In this document: positions 34,802-45,873 of the stretch, piece after piece
Layout: each line of letters begins with the position of its first letter
Position numbering within the stretch: the first letter of the stretch is position 1
Assembly: GCA_003008705.1 (NCBI GenBank)
Contig: PDUO01000012.1
Location: 820,870 to 884,869, forward strand
Source of the DNA: Pezicula radicicola
Lineage: Eukaryota; Ascomycota; Leotiomycetes; Helotiales; Dermateaceae
Length of the DNA: 64,000 nucleotides
Direction: 5' to 3'
The notes under the pieces: model-generated
Databases searched by the model: none
What the model was told of the DNA's origin: nothing
The model's input: the letters and a program-made list of their open reading frames with translations, nothing else
Made by a program: the position numbers and the translations under genes

Positions 34802-36178
34802 GGGTAGACGCGAGGTCGCCCGGAGTCCGCAGCGACGAGCCCAGTTGAGATGTTCCCTTCAAGTACTCAGTCCTTCCAAGGGCCGAGATGTTCGTCGGGC
34901 TATGACATTTCAAATCTAGGGTCGAAAGATGGTTGTCGAGAGGGTACAGAGTACTGACGGTAGTCGCTGGATCCAGCCCAGGCAAGGCCCCGTCCTCCAG
35001 ACAAGTATACAGCAGTTGGTTCTTCGAGTCGAGCGGATGGCTTGGGCGCGGATTCTGAGGCTATGAGGCGCGACAATTGATGTTATTCGCAGCTGTATCC
35101 CTTCCTACGACGAAATTGAGCTGCTTGGAGATTTGATTGAAGTCGGCTCTGTCCCCTAGAAGACCGGGATCAGCACCTTTAGCGAAAAGGGCGGCGTTCC
35201 CTGAGGGACCAGCGTGCATCAGCCAGTCAGAGCCCAGGACGTTTGTCAAATCCCCTGTAAATTCATAACGGTCTTCCATATATCCACACAGTCAGAGGAC
35301 GGCCACTCACCAAATATGAAAGCTGCGTAGATTAAGTATATTAATTGATATATGTGTGTCAGTTTTGTTTACGTTGTTTACGGAGGCGGCGTGACCGTGT
35401 CCTCACATCTGAGTCTCTCTCGTTGATGGGGAAGCATGGAGCATGACCCCCCTTGGGATCTTGGGAGGACGCGTTTCCCCTATTATTTTGCTTCTCGCTC
35501 GCTGCTGTTCGCTCGTCAGGAACAGCCTGCACTCCTGACCGCATGCAGTACCAACTGCCCCTCTCGGCCTCTTCCACTTAGCCTGGTGGCCCCGTGCATC
35601 TTTAGGTACCTAGGTACCTAGGTTCTCGTGTGGGCTAGACACAAGAAAATGCTCTAAGGAAAAAGGGGCTTTGCGGCTCTCTTTTCTCATTTGAAGGAAG
35701 TACGAGTGATTCCTCGCCATTTCTATCTCTTGGCGCTTGCTCCTCCCAAAGCGAAAGGTGCAAACCCACATCGACAAACTTTTTCTACGCAGGATCCTCT
35801 CTGGAAAACAAGAGTTCCCTGCCTGATCAAATTGGGGTTAGGCATGCATATATGACTACCAAATTAGGATCTTCCCAGATTTCATCACGCTTGAGGGCTG
35901 AGCCTCGGAGCATTTCCGAACGTCATCGCTGCGCTTATCGTTCGGTGTCTCGCTCAACCTCAAACGTCCAAGAGACTGTCACGACTGTGTGCTCACAAGG
36001 GAAGCAAAACATTCCATCTATTTGGCAAGATTACCGAGACTTGAGGGGCTCGTGTCGTTAACTATCGAGACCTTAACGCGAAATCCGGCAGGTCTGGATT
36101 TGCACTTACGAGGCTTGCACATGCTTCGCACGACAATCGCAGCACCGCTTGCGGCAACCATCGCAGGACGATAGCAAG
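34802..36178. promoter_or_regulatory. Bidirectional promoter region, kinase and peroxin genes
   Basis: About 1.4 kb between two divergent starts. No coding exon is convincing. A GGTACCTAGGTACCTAGG repeat lies near 35604-35622. Short frames here are probably 5' leader sequence of the kinase mRNA. Confidence 0.5.
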
Positions 36179-37749
36179 ATGGATGAGTTTACAGCAGAGG
36201 CCTTCGTGAACAGGGACGATCCAATACCTGTTATAGATTTCGAGGGTATACAGGAGACCTCCGATGACGAAGAACACAACCTGTTGTACGAGGATGGAGG
36301 GCACAAGGAGGGGAAACGGGATAGGTTCATGAGGAAGGCATCTGCTTTGAGGAACAATGTTCGGGGGAGCGGGGGAAAGTCAGAGACAGGATCCAGCATA
36401 CAAGACCGCCTGCTTGAGAAGTACGATCGCTTAGAATGCTTCCACGGTTACTCACTAACCCTATCAACAGGTTTCTGCAACAAGTCATCCCAGTCGAAGA
36501 TCTAAGCAAAAACAAAGATCAATCCTCATCTTCCACAACTTTAAACCGTATTGAACGCCCACCATTTAGCATTCCTTCCATGTCCAATAACTTCCGGCGC
36601 TTCAATTCGAGAATCGGAGTAGTCTTTGTCTTCCAAGCCAAGGTTATCCGACTACTCAGTTGGAATAAGTGGTCGCACACCCTATCTTTCCTCGCGGTCT
36701 ACACTTTCGTCTGTCTAGATCCATATCTGCTCTCCGTCCTCCCTATAGCAATACTTCTCCTTGCTATTCTCATCCCCTCCTTCATGGCCCGACATCCGGC
36801 GCCACCTATAACACTACAGACAGAAACGTTCTCCTACTCCACGGCAGGCCCTCCAATCGCACCTGCACCTACCGTCAAACCAGTGAAGGAACTCTCCAAA
36901 GACTTCTTCCGCAACATGCGTGACCTCCAAAACAGTATGGAAGACTTCTCCCACTTGCACGACAAGATAATCGAGCTCATAACGCCTCCAACCAATTTCT
37001 CCGACGAGCCTCTATCATCAACGCTCTTTCTCGCCAGCTTCGTTACAGCAACTTTCATGTTCATAGCCTCCCACCTCCTTCCGTGGCGGATCATCTTTCT
37101 TATAATTGGTTGGACAGTCACTATTCTAGGACACCCAGCAATCCAACAACAAATGATTGACACGCACGAACAACATGTAGCACCCCTTGAAGAACCTGCG
37201 AAATCATACCTCGCCTCCTGGATCGCCCGCGACATAGTCCTCGATTCTGCCCCCGAAACACGCGAAGTTGAGATTTTCGAACTACAAAAACTGACCGCGG
37301 CAGGAGAATGGGAATCCTGGCTCTTCTCCTCCTCACCCTATGATCCTTTGAGCGCAGCAAGAATAACGAACGACCGACCAAAGGGTACCCGTTTCTTCGA
37401 AGATGTCCGACCACCTGCTGGTTGGGAGTGGAGTGAGAAGAAATGGGCTCTCGATCTCTGGAGTCGAGAATGGGTAGAAGAGCGCATCATTACAGGCGTG
37501 GAAGTGGAGACGGAAGGTGAGAGATGGGTCTACGATATCCGATATGAAGGCGATGATCAGAACATCATAGGCGTCATTGAAGGTGGTAGTATACGCAAAG
37601 GAAAAGGTAAAGTATTTCCTAGTTGGGAAGAAGGCATGGATGGAGCCGCGCCGGGTAGGAGAGGTGAGTGGAGGCGCAGAAGATGGGTGAGGATGGTAAA
37701 GAGGAAATACCAAACCCGGCAACCGACGCCTGAGGTCAAGGAGCCTTGA
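36179..37749 (+). CDS. Integral peroxisomal membrane peroxin, Pex24/Pex28-29-like with DysF domain
   Basis: Two exons, join(36179..36420, 36471..37749), separated by a 50-nt intron, 506 residues. The acidic N-terminus (MDEFTAEAFVNRDDPIPVID) runs into the family signature DRLLEK-FLQQVIPVEDLS across the splice. Membrane segments: TLSFLAVYTFVCLDPYLL with SVLPIAILLLAILIPSFMA, and LFLASFVTATFMFIASHLL with RIIFLIIGWTVTILG. The C-terminal third is a DysF-type domain, rich in conserved Trp (GEWESWLFSSSPYDPLS, PPAGWEWSEKKWALDLWSRE) and ending RRRRWVRMVKRK. Known role of the Pex23/Pex24 families: ER and peroxisome membrane proteins that control peroxisome number and ER contact sites. The C-terminal KRKYQ tail is cytosolic. 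Complete and intact. Confidence 0.88.
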
Positions 37750-38636
37750 ATTACCTTTTCTATATTTATCATGATTATGAGTTATGCGACATTGGCATTT
37801 TGGGGCTGGCTGCGGCGTATAAGTTTGTTTTGGCGCATGACCTGAGTTTCGGCGTTTGAGTCTAAGGACGGTTTACGGAGCATGCAAGTGCATTACGGTA
37901 TTGGAGTTCAGTCACTGTCAGTATAGATATATCCATACAAGTCGGACCAAGGATAAGGAAAACGGAGAAGAAAATCCAAGTACCCGATTTATCATTTCAA
38001 AACTTTGCATTTTCATTTTAAATTATTGATTGAATTCCTTGACTGGACAGAAAGCCAAGACATCGCAATCTATCCAGGTCGTACATATCTCCGTACATGC
38101 CATGGGCTTAGGCACTTCTGAGTTACGGAGTGTCATTTGAATACCTCGAAATCTTCACACTTAGTTAAATCAACACCATCGGCAATAATCCCTTTTCTAA
38201 GATTTCTATCACATACCAATCAAGCATGCAGACATGACGAATCGAACGGCCAGCGTACTATTATTCTCTCGGCGATTTTTCAAACCAATACATATTCTAT
38301 AAGCTAAAGTGTAGCTAGTAGTCATCAAAAGTACAAAGACACAGGCCATTGTTTCATTTTTATAACCCCAATCAACTCCAGCTCATCGAGCTCATTATGC
38401 TTGTTTCCATCCCATCGTATCCATATACTCGTAAATTAAAAAATGGGTGTGTCATGCTCACCATCACTAGTAAGTGAAATAGCAGCCTAAAAATTTGGCA
38501 AGAAGGAAAAATCAAGCTCTGTGGACCCGGGATGTGGCGTCGAAAATGACAGGAATGGTCGCATAAACCAAATTAATGTTGCTGTGTTATGCCATTATTT
38601 TCTGGTATATAGCAAAAGAAATGCGGAGTTTCAAGC
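37750..38636. other. Intergenic, 3' regions of convergent genes
   Basis: About 0.9 kb, AT-rich, no gene recognised. It should hold the 3' UTRs of the peroxin gene and of the GPI-protein gene. Confidence 0.5.
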
Positions 38637-39659
38637 TTATAGGAAGTAAGCAGCGAAGAGACCTACAGCCACAAGCGCGGAGCCTGCGGTGTTGGCTACA
38701 GCAGCGCCAGTAAAGGTCGAGCTTGCTGCGGTGGTAGTTGCGCTAGATGGTCCAACTGGAGTGGCCGTGGCGGACGATCTCGAGCCACCACTGCCTCCAG
38801 TTGCTGTCGCGGTGCTGTTTGCAGAGCCACTTCCTGATCCTCCAGATGGTTTAACAGTGACCACTGGGAGACCAGGTTGAGTGGAGATGGGAGCAGTAGC
38901 GGAGGATGAGCCAGAGCCTTCTACAGACGTTCCGTGAGGAGAGATTGGGTTGGTGGGAACTGTGGATCCAGAAACAATTATAGGTGTTGATGAGGCACTA
39001 ACTGGGCAGACTGTGGTCGAGACTGGAACAGTCACAGTTGTCACAACTGGCGTCGAGGCGTATGGGCAGTCAGTGACAGTTGGAGCACAAGAAGAGATTG
39101 TGATCACCGATGTGGCGTATACGGTAGATGTTGTCATTCCAGATGGGAGTGAAGTTGGTGTACTAGTAACAGTGGAGAGAGTCGAGCTGACTGAGGCGGA
39201 TGGGGTACAGAGAGCAGCAGGGAGTGTAAAGGTGCCATTGGTTCCGCTACCATAAACGACACAGCTAAGTGGCTGTTAGTATGAAGAGCTTGGAAGTGCA
39301 TGATATTAACTCACTTCTTGGAGCAAGCGGCATCACCACCGTCAGGTGAAGAGTCGTAGCAGGGAGAGTAGCTGAGGCCAATGGGAGGTTCACCAGCCAT
39401 GTTGTCATTGCAATTACCTGCTTGTCCAACCAAGTCGTTACAGCGGATGATTATGTTGGTCTTGAGAGAATCTCCAGCACAGTATGTTGCATTGGCGACG
39501 TCACAAGTGATGGAACCGTTTGGAGAGCTATAGGTAGGCATCTCGTAAGTAAAAATCCATAAGAGATAGGGACTGGAAAGAGAAAACTTACATTGTGTAT
39601 TGAGCAGTGGTAGCAGCAGTAAGGGTCGCAATAACTGCGCCGGCGGAGAAAGACTTCAT
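38637..39659 (-). CDS. Secreted GPI-anchored Ser/Thr-rich cell-surface protein
   Basis: Three exons, complement of join(38637..39264, 39315..39527, 39592..39659), 302 residues. Signal peptide [21 protein letters not shown] compact N-terminal domain of about 85 residues carries seven or so Cys ([57 protein letters not shown]) and several N-glycosylation sequons; a long Ser/Thr/Gly/Val-rich, O-glycosylation-prone stalk follows (for example [20 protein letters not shown]). The C-terminus, [20 protein letters not shown] ending AAYFL, is a typical GPI-attachment signal with small omega residues and a hydrophobic tail. Similar Cys-domain/stalk/GPI proteins are widespread and unnamed in Pezizomycotina; role in the cell wall or adhesion is inference. 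It is not a CFEM protein. Confidence 0.83.
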
Positions 39660-42600
39660 GTTGATTAGGGAGTAAAGTTGGGTTATGTGACTAGATGAAA
39701 ATTACTGGGTTGATTATAGGAATCGAGAACGAGTGTGATGTTGTGGAGAGTTGTGAGAGGAAAACGACTGTGGGTTGAGTGATTGATTTCTTTGTTTTTC
39801 TTTGCGAGTGGTGAAAGAAAAGAAAAGAGGAATGCGGAAGTAACTTATATGTTTAGTACACCTGTGCCTCCTGGCAGACAGGTACAACGAGGCTGGCAAA
39901 GAAGGTGGCTGCCAACAATACCGTACCGTAGCGAGTCTAACGACCCCTGAACAAAGCCTCGCCCAACCAATCACTGACTCCGGGAACACCGTCCAGCTGA
40001 GCATACTTTTTTTACTGGACTGGCCGGGCTATGCTACGCTACAGCCGACGGCACCCAGTAAAAGAACAAAGAAAAGCATACCGACTCGGTCCTGTCGTCT
40101 CGTGGCAATGAAATCATACTCTGTCTGTATGGTCGCATTTTGAATGGTGGGATTTTCGAGTCACACACGCCTGTCTATTTTCGGGAGGATTTGGTTGGGG
40201 ACTGGGGATCTGCAATGCTTGTAATGCTTGCGATTGTTGGCTGCATCACCACACCGCATTACGAGAAAATAACGCCCGAAAGCAGGCACCCGTTCATTGC
40301 CGTTCGCGCCCGTTTAAAGGGCGACCTGTCCTTGGGTACCACGGGTACTACTATACTTGGGTTTTAGGATGACATGACACGAAGGTACTGTGCAGAAGAG
40401 AAGGATTTGACGCATGCAAGAAATTATCCTGGACACCCACCTCGGGGACGAGATTTGAGGTGATGATGGTTTACCAGGTAAATGAGTGGTAAGCGACTAC
40501 TGCAGCTACCATAAATTATCCCATCAGATCTCAGACCCTGGGTACAGTAGTCACCTCTCAAGAAAAGGTCGTTGCCGCGAATATCTCCCGTCCCAAACTC
40601 TTTTTCCTTGCAGCATCATAGCGACTGAACCTACCTGGGAGTTTGAACAAACAGGCTTTTGATATTGCTGTGGCTGGTGGCATGATCATGATCATGATCG
40701 CCTACACTCCCGGTTAATGGGAATTGCGGGGTATCTGTCAAGGCTTGATCTGACCCCGTCCCCTCATTGCAAAGTCACAAAGAACATCATCGTTGAAAAC
40801 ATCCTTGGTACTCTACTTACAAGCAGATCGTCAAGTAACTCTTATAAACCCAATATTTCTCTTTACAAATAAATTCACACAAAGAGAAAAGAGCTACGTC
40901 GCAAACGTCATAATAACGCCTCTCCAAAAGTATCGTAAGGTACCCTCAGCCACAGCCTCTCTCGACTCGCCTCTCCGACGCCAAGGCACACCAGCAAAAA
41001 TGCACAGTACTCCATGAGTCGCAAACACACAGTATGCAAACCCACAGATACCCAAATCTCTTTCTACTAACAAAGACAAGGTGAATTATCAACTCAAAAC
41101 AAAGCATCAGACGATCGCTTTGATGCGAAATCCAAACCTGGTGAACTGAACAACGTGAGCATCATGATCATTAGGACCTTCATTTAACCAACAGATGTAA
41201 GGAGACCTTGCTCGCTTGTTCCTTTTGTCACATTCAAATTTTAGACAGGCGTGACAGGCGACTCGCATAATAACTCACCGGATTATTGACAACAAAAGAC
41301 TACTCGCGAGAGCTACGTTACATTTAAATCATGATAAAGAGCTTTGAACTTCTTTTTCTAAAAGGCCCGTTTACCTTTTCGCTACTCCTACTCGCTATTA
41401 GTCCTGGTGGTAATTTAGCCTATATCTCCATGTTTCAGACGTCCAGTTTCTCATCATGTCTCTTCCTGTCTGCTGGCCTTTCTTTGTGCCTTGTTCGGCG
41501 CTTGAAAATTACATCACATGTTTTCCCAGGTCACCCATTGTCAAATTTCTTAGAGTGGTCCTTGAAACATTGTACTTAATGCTTTGTGAAAGATGAGAGG
41601 TTCTGAGGATGGTGGTTTGTGATATCTGTTGGTTAGACGGATGTAACGGACTGCGAGTTTGTGCACGAGTTATAAATTACAGTACCTCTATGGTATCTGA
41701 GTGCCTGAAATGAAGTTGGGTATTCATGCTAGGGGAAGGAATGGTGAATTGACATACTCTCAGACCCTCCAAAGTCATCTTCACAATGAACTATCTACAC
41801 TACCCTTCCAGCTCTACTAATTAACTGTAACCTTCAGCGAACAAGCTAGCAAAGAAGTCTCTGACAAATACACATAGTAGAAGTGCAAGAAATCCAAATA
41901 TAGCAATTCCTCGACAAGGTGGAAATATGCATAAACCCAATAACAGTATCCAAGCTTCTACTAGCATACAGTAACTTCTGAATTCTGCGGAACGGGGGAA
42001 CAGTAGCTAATGTCCTAGGAATATATCATCTCGTTCAACCATCAACCATTTCTAAGAAACAAATGCTGATGTTGTTATGGGGGAAAGAGGGATAATTGTT
42101 TTAGGGGATTATCCAGGGAAGTTGTTGGGTAGATATATGAGTTAGTAGAGTGTTGATCTAAGTTTTTGTTTGAATAAATCGTTTTGATGAGTTGCTTTTT
42201 AGTACCTGTGTAGCTTTGTAAGTTGTTGTATGTAATGCATCTGTCTATTTACAGCAACAGGAGGTCAATACTTTAATTTTCAACTAGTATTATATTCTAC
42301 TATTAACATCTCTATCTACGAACAGCTTTCCTTAAATCTTTCACTCTTGTCCTTATTAATCTCCCCACCAAAGATCTCTACAATTCCTGACCTACTTCCC
42401 CATCCTTAACTTTCTCTACTTCATTTTCTATCAAGCACCATCAATCAACAACTAGTTATCCGATTAACTACTAAAATATCAAAGTGGAAAATTAGTACCA
42501 ACTCAAGTCTCAAAAGCCTCTTCAGAATCGCATGTCACAATTAAAGCATTCGTCTGATGAGGAAGTAGAAAAGAAGATATGTTATTGTGAAGTAAGGCGA

Positions 42601-43406
42601 AAGTCTGGCTTAACTGAGACTTTCCTCTCAAAATATAGGTAGTCAAGCGCAGCAAAATTAACAAGACCGAGCTTTTAGAAGTAGCAAACATACTCTCTTC
42701 CTCCTCATCTTCCTGTTATATTTACTACATCTTCTATTTGTTTGCCCCTTTAACCTAATCCTCACATATCTAATCCTCTCCAGCTTTACTTCAACATGCA
42801 CTTCACCCCCTTACAACACATTGCCCACTTCCTTTCCAAACTCCAGAATGCAAACACAAAGTCCAATCACGATATAAAACTCAATGGCTTCAAATCCCGG
42901 TACATAAACAGTTTGTATTTTATCTGTCAAAGTTTTAAATCTGAACTCCCTAGTATTAACTCACTTCGCAGCATGCATTTACAGAGTAGCACCCTCTAAC
43001 CCCTTAAAAATTGATAATCCTAGTTATATCTCTGTTAGATGTACTGTGCTATTTGCTGTTAACCTTAGGATTTGTTGCTCTTGTTATTCGTAGCTAGGAA
43101 CCCTGTGACGGTTATACTAAGATGGCCTGGGTTGTGAGTGTTTTATATCGAGGTCTTATCTGTCGTGAAATAGCTATCCGGTCTTCTACCGCCACAGATC
43201 ATATTGCTTAAGGCAATCAGAATGACGTCGTCCTTGGCATGATATCAATCACTTGTTCGCAAAAAAAGGACCTATTTAAGGTTTAGAATGCTGCGGTATC
43301 ATTGAATGCTTTAGACTTATACATTTTCCAAACGCCCATGAATCCCAAACGCCAAAATCCCTAAGCCAGATAACTTTCAGACCCTGTACCCTCATTTCCT
43401 ATTCGA
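39660..43406. other. 3.7-kb intergenic region
   Basis: No gene I can support. It begins with the promoter of the GPI-protein gene. An ATGATC microrepeat lies at about 40684-40701. A 67-codon frame at 42796-42999 follows a CT-rich leader but has no domain, and an 82-codon frame at 41331-41579 is equally unconvincing. The region is AT-rich from about 41.5 kb. Confidence 0.45.
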
Positions 43407-44239
43407 TTATTTTCTCTCGTCTTGCTTGAATTGTCCTGGGGGAAAGCCTGGTGGCGGAACTCCGCCTGGGGGAGGGAACTGGAAGTTTGGTGGGAGACCT
43501 CCTGGAGGTGGAAATGGCAAACCACCTGGTGGAGGGAATGGCATGCCATTTATGGGCATTGGAGGTGGAACTCCACCGGGGAATGGTGGCATTGGCATAC
43601 CACGACCGCCAGGTGCTAAGTTAAGGTTAGTATGGAGGAACTGGGGGACGTATCTGTGTTGAGCTTACGGGGTATCATGCCAGCTGGTAAGCCAGGCATT
43701 CCACCGGGTATGGGGAATGGTGGTGGAACTCCTATAGATAATATTGTCAGCACGTAGATCCATAACTTGTAGTATGTTGCATGGATGGTACGAACCTCCT
43801 GGGAAGCCAAATGGTGGGGGTGGGAAAGGCGCAGTGCCTGGATTTTGACCAAGCATAGGATTCGACGAGGCTTGACCTTCGGCAGCATAGGAGGATGTGA
43901 TCGAATCGATGACAGACTGTGCCTTCTCATGCCCAATTTCTATCGATCTTAGTTCAGAAGCACTTTGGAGGGGATGACGGAGCTCACGCTGATAGTAGTC
44001 CACAACGTTTCGCAGATGGTTTCGACCGCTATTATGAGCTTTACGGACGCTCATGGAATCGTGCGTAAGGTAAACATCGCAGTAGTCGCCTGGAAAGAGT
44101 CAGTATGAACTACAAGGAGCTGTGCGGCCTGTCGCAAGAGCGGCTTCAGGGCGTTAGAAGTGTTGCTTACAAAAGACTATTAAAAGAGTTAGCAGACTAT
44201 AGACTGTGGTCGCAGATCATAAAACTTACATTTCGGCAT
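43407..44239 (-). CDS. U1 snRNP protein C (U1-C), with a 6-nt microexon
   Basis: Six exons, complement of join(43407..43615, 43669..43731, 43796..43939, 43988..44089, 44171..44176, 44230..44239), 177 residues. Splicing gives [20 protein letters not shown], exactly the family's N-terminal matrin-type zinc finger (C6, C9, H24, H30), then [39 protein letters not shown] and a Pro/Gly/Met-rich tail ending [13 protein letters not shown]1-C stabilises the pairing of U1 snRNA with the 5' splice site in early spliceosome assembly. The first coding exon has only 10 nt and the second only 6 nt (TCTTTT), flanked by good signals: donor GTAAGT and acceptor TTAATAG with branch TGCTAAC upstream; donor GTAAGC and acceptor TTTCCAG with branch TACTGAC downstream. 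Without the microexon the Phe5-Phe-Cys context is lost, so the model is strongly supported. Confidence 0.93.
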
Positions 44240-44492
44240 GATTGCGTCGCTATGATCTTGAAAACTGAGGTTGTGGGGATGATGTTTCTTTGAATTGCTA
44301 TTGAAGTTCTAGCTCTTGAAGTCGCGATGGAAATACCTGACACGTGATTATCGGAACGGAAAATCCAGTGATTGGTAGGAGAGCTTCATGGAAATCGAGA
44401 ATCACCACGTCGCCAAAAACGACCGTGTTCTCCTTGAATCCACGCGACAGTTCACTTTGAAAGAATTGACCTTCCCACGACATACAGAAGGC
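44240..44492. promoter_or_regulatory. Bidirectional promoter U1-C / Erv25 with CACGTG
   Basis: Only 253 bp separate the two divergent ATGs. A palindromic CACGTG (44341-44346) lies near the middle, the binding core of bHLH factors such as Cbf1-type proteins. The same hexamer occurs upstream of HAS1 and the AIFM3-like gene. Confidence 0.5.
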
Positions 44493-45327
44493 ATGGCATA
44501 CTCAAGATCGCCGCTGCAATTGCTGTGCAGCCTGCTTTTTTTTCTCGCATGCGCAGAAGCCTTGAAATTCGATATTACGGCATACTCAAAGGGAGATAAG
44601 AAAGGAGAACGATGCATCAGAAACTTTGTGGGAAAAGATACACTTGTAGTGGTTACTGCAACTGTTGGGGGTTATAAGGGAGATGGAATGATAGTCAATA
44701 TGCATGTGAGTGGAATTTTGGAGCTTTTTTTACGATTGCCGCATGCTGATAAACGGATTGCAGATCAAGGACGCTGTTGGAAACGAGTATGGACGACCAA
44801 AGGACGTAGTAGGAGAGCAAAGAATGGCATTCACATCACACGCGGATGCTTCATTTGATGTGTGCTTCGAGAACCATTTTACCGGATGTACGCTTCTCTC
44901 TACTTTCCCTTTGACCAGCTGTCACTAACATAACAATCAGCCAAGGGCGTCAAGGATCCCAACCGACACGTCGAACTTGATATCGATATTGGAGCCGATG
45001 CGAAGGATTGGTCTGCTGTTCAGGCTACCGAGAAGCTGAAGCCTGTTGAAACTGAGCTGCGAAGAATCGAGGAGATGGTGGCCGAGATTGTGAGTGAGAT
45101 GGACTATCTACGAAGCCGAGAACAGAAACTCCGCGACACGAACGAGAGCACAAACAACAGAGTAAAGTGGTTCGCATTTGGTACAATGGGCATGTTGGTG
45201 GCATTGGGCGCATGGCAAGTCATCTACTTGAGGGCGTATTTCAGGTATATATTACCCTCTCACATCAAATCGTTCTTGTTCGTAGACATGAGGCTAAATC
45301 TTCCTCAGATCAAAACATCTTATCTAG
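44493..45327 (+). CDS. ERV25: Erv25-like p24 (emp24/gp25L/TMED) vesicle cargo protein
   Basis: Four exons, join(44493..44705, 44764..44887, 44941..45244, 45309..45327), 219 residues. Signal peptide from [20 protein letters not shown], then the GOLD domain ([35 protein letters not shown], with the two disulfide cysteines), a coiled stretch ([39 protein letters not shown]), a single membrane span ([20 protein letters not shown]) and a short cytosolic tail YFRSKHLI made by a 19-nt last exon. The YF and dibasic-like tail is the COPII/COPI binding signal of the p24-delta branch. Known role: p24 complexes select cargo, especially GPI-anchored proteins, in ER-Golgi vesicles. Missing the last exon would remove the sorting tail. 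Confidence 0.93.
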
Positions 45328-45873
45328 ATGCTCCTACTTGGACGACACGACGGGATCTTGGGGCTAGTGTCCCTCTTGTTTTACTAGGACCTGTAGAAAA
45401 GTTATATAATGGAAGGCATATTGAGCGATGGATCAATCAATCCTCCTCACTGGAAGTCTGCCAATTGAATGGCAGCGGCGTTCTAGCAGGTGGCGGGCTT
45501 TGGAGGATGAAGAATATCATGTCTGATGTAACAAATGTCCTACATGTTCATGCCCGTATGTGAATTCACAGAGTATTTGCATGATAAAATGTTCAGCCCA
45601 TGTACAGGGGAATGACTTGCTCTTAATCCACCAATACTTTCAGTAACACATTTCCATAAAATAATCAATCTGTCAATCAATCACAACCTTCTTTTCTAAA
45701 AGAGTCGGGTCTTGATTTCGACTTCCACGTGACTTAAGCCGATAAGACTAGCGTTATCTAGCCCTTGCGATTAGCGCGAGAAATTCTTTGGAGCAGTCAA
45801 TGCGAAATTTTGGTGTGCGAAGCCACCCGTTTTGCAAAACCGACACTTTAGTCCACATTGAACCCCCGGAAAT
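45328..45873. promoter_or_regulatory. Intergenic: ERV25 3' region and HAS1 promoter
   Basis: About 550 bp. No coding exon. A CACGTG box at 45726-45731 lies about 145 bp upstream of the HAS1 start, in a CT-rich context. Confidence 0.45.
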
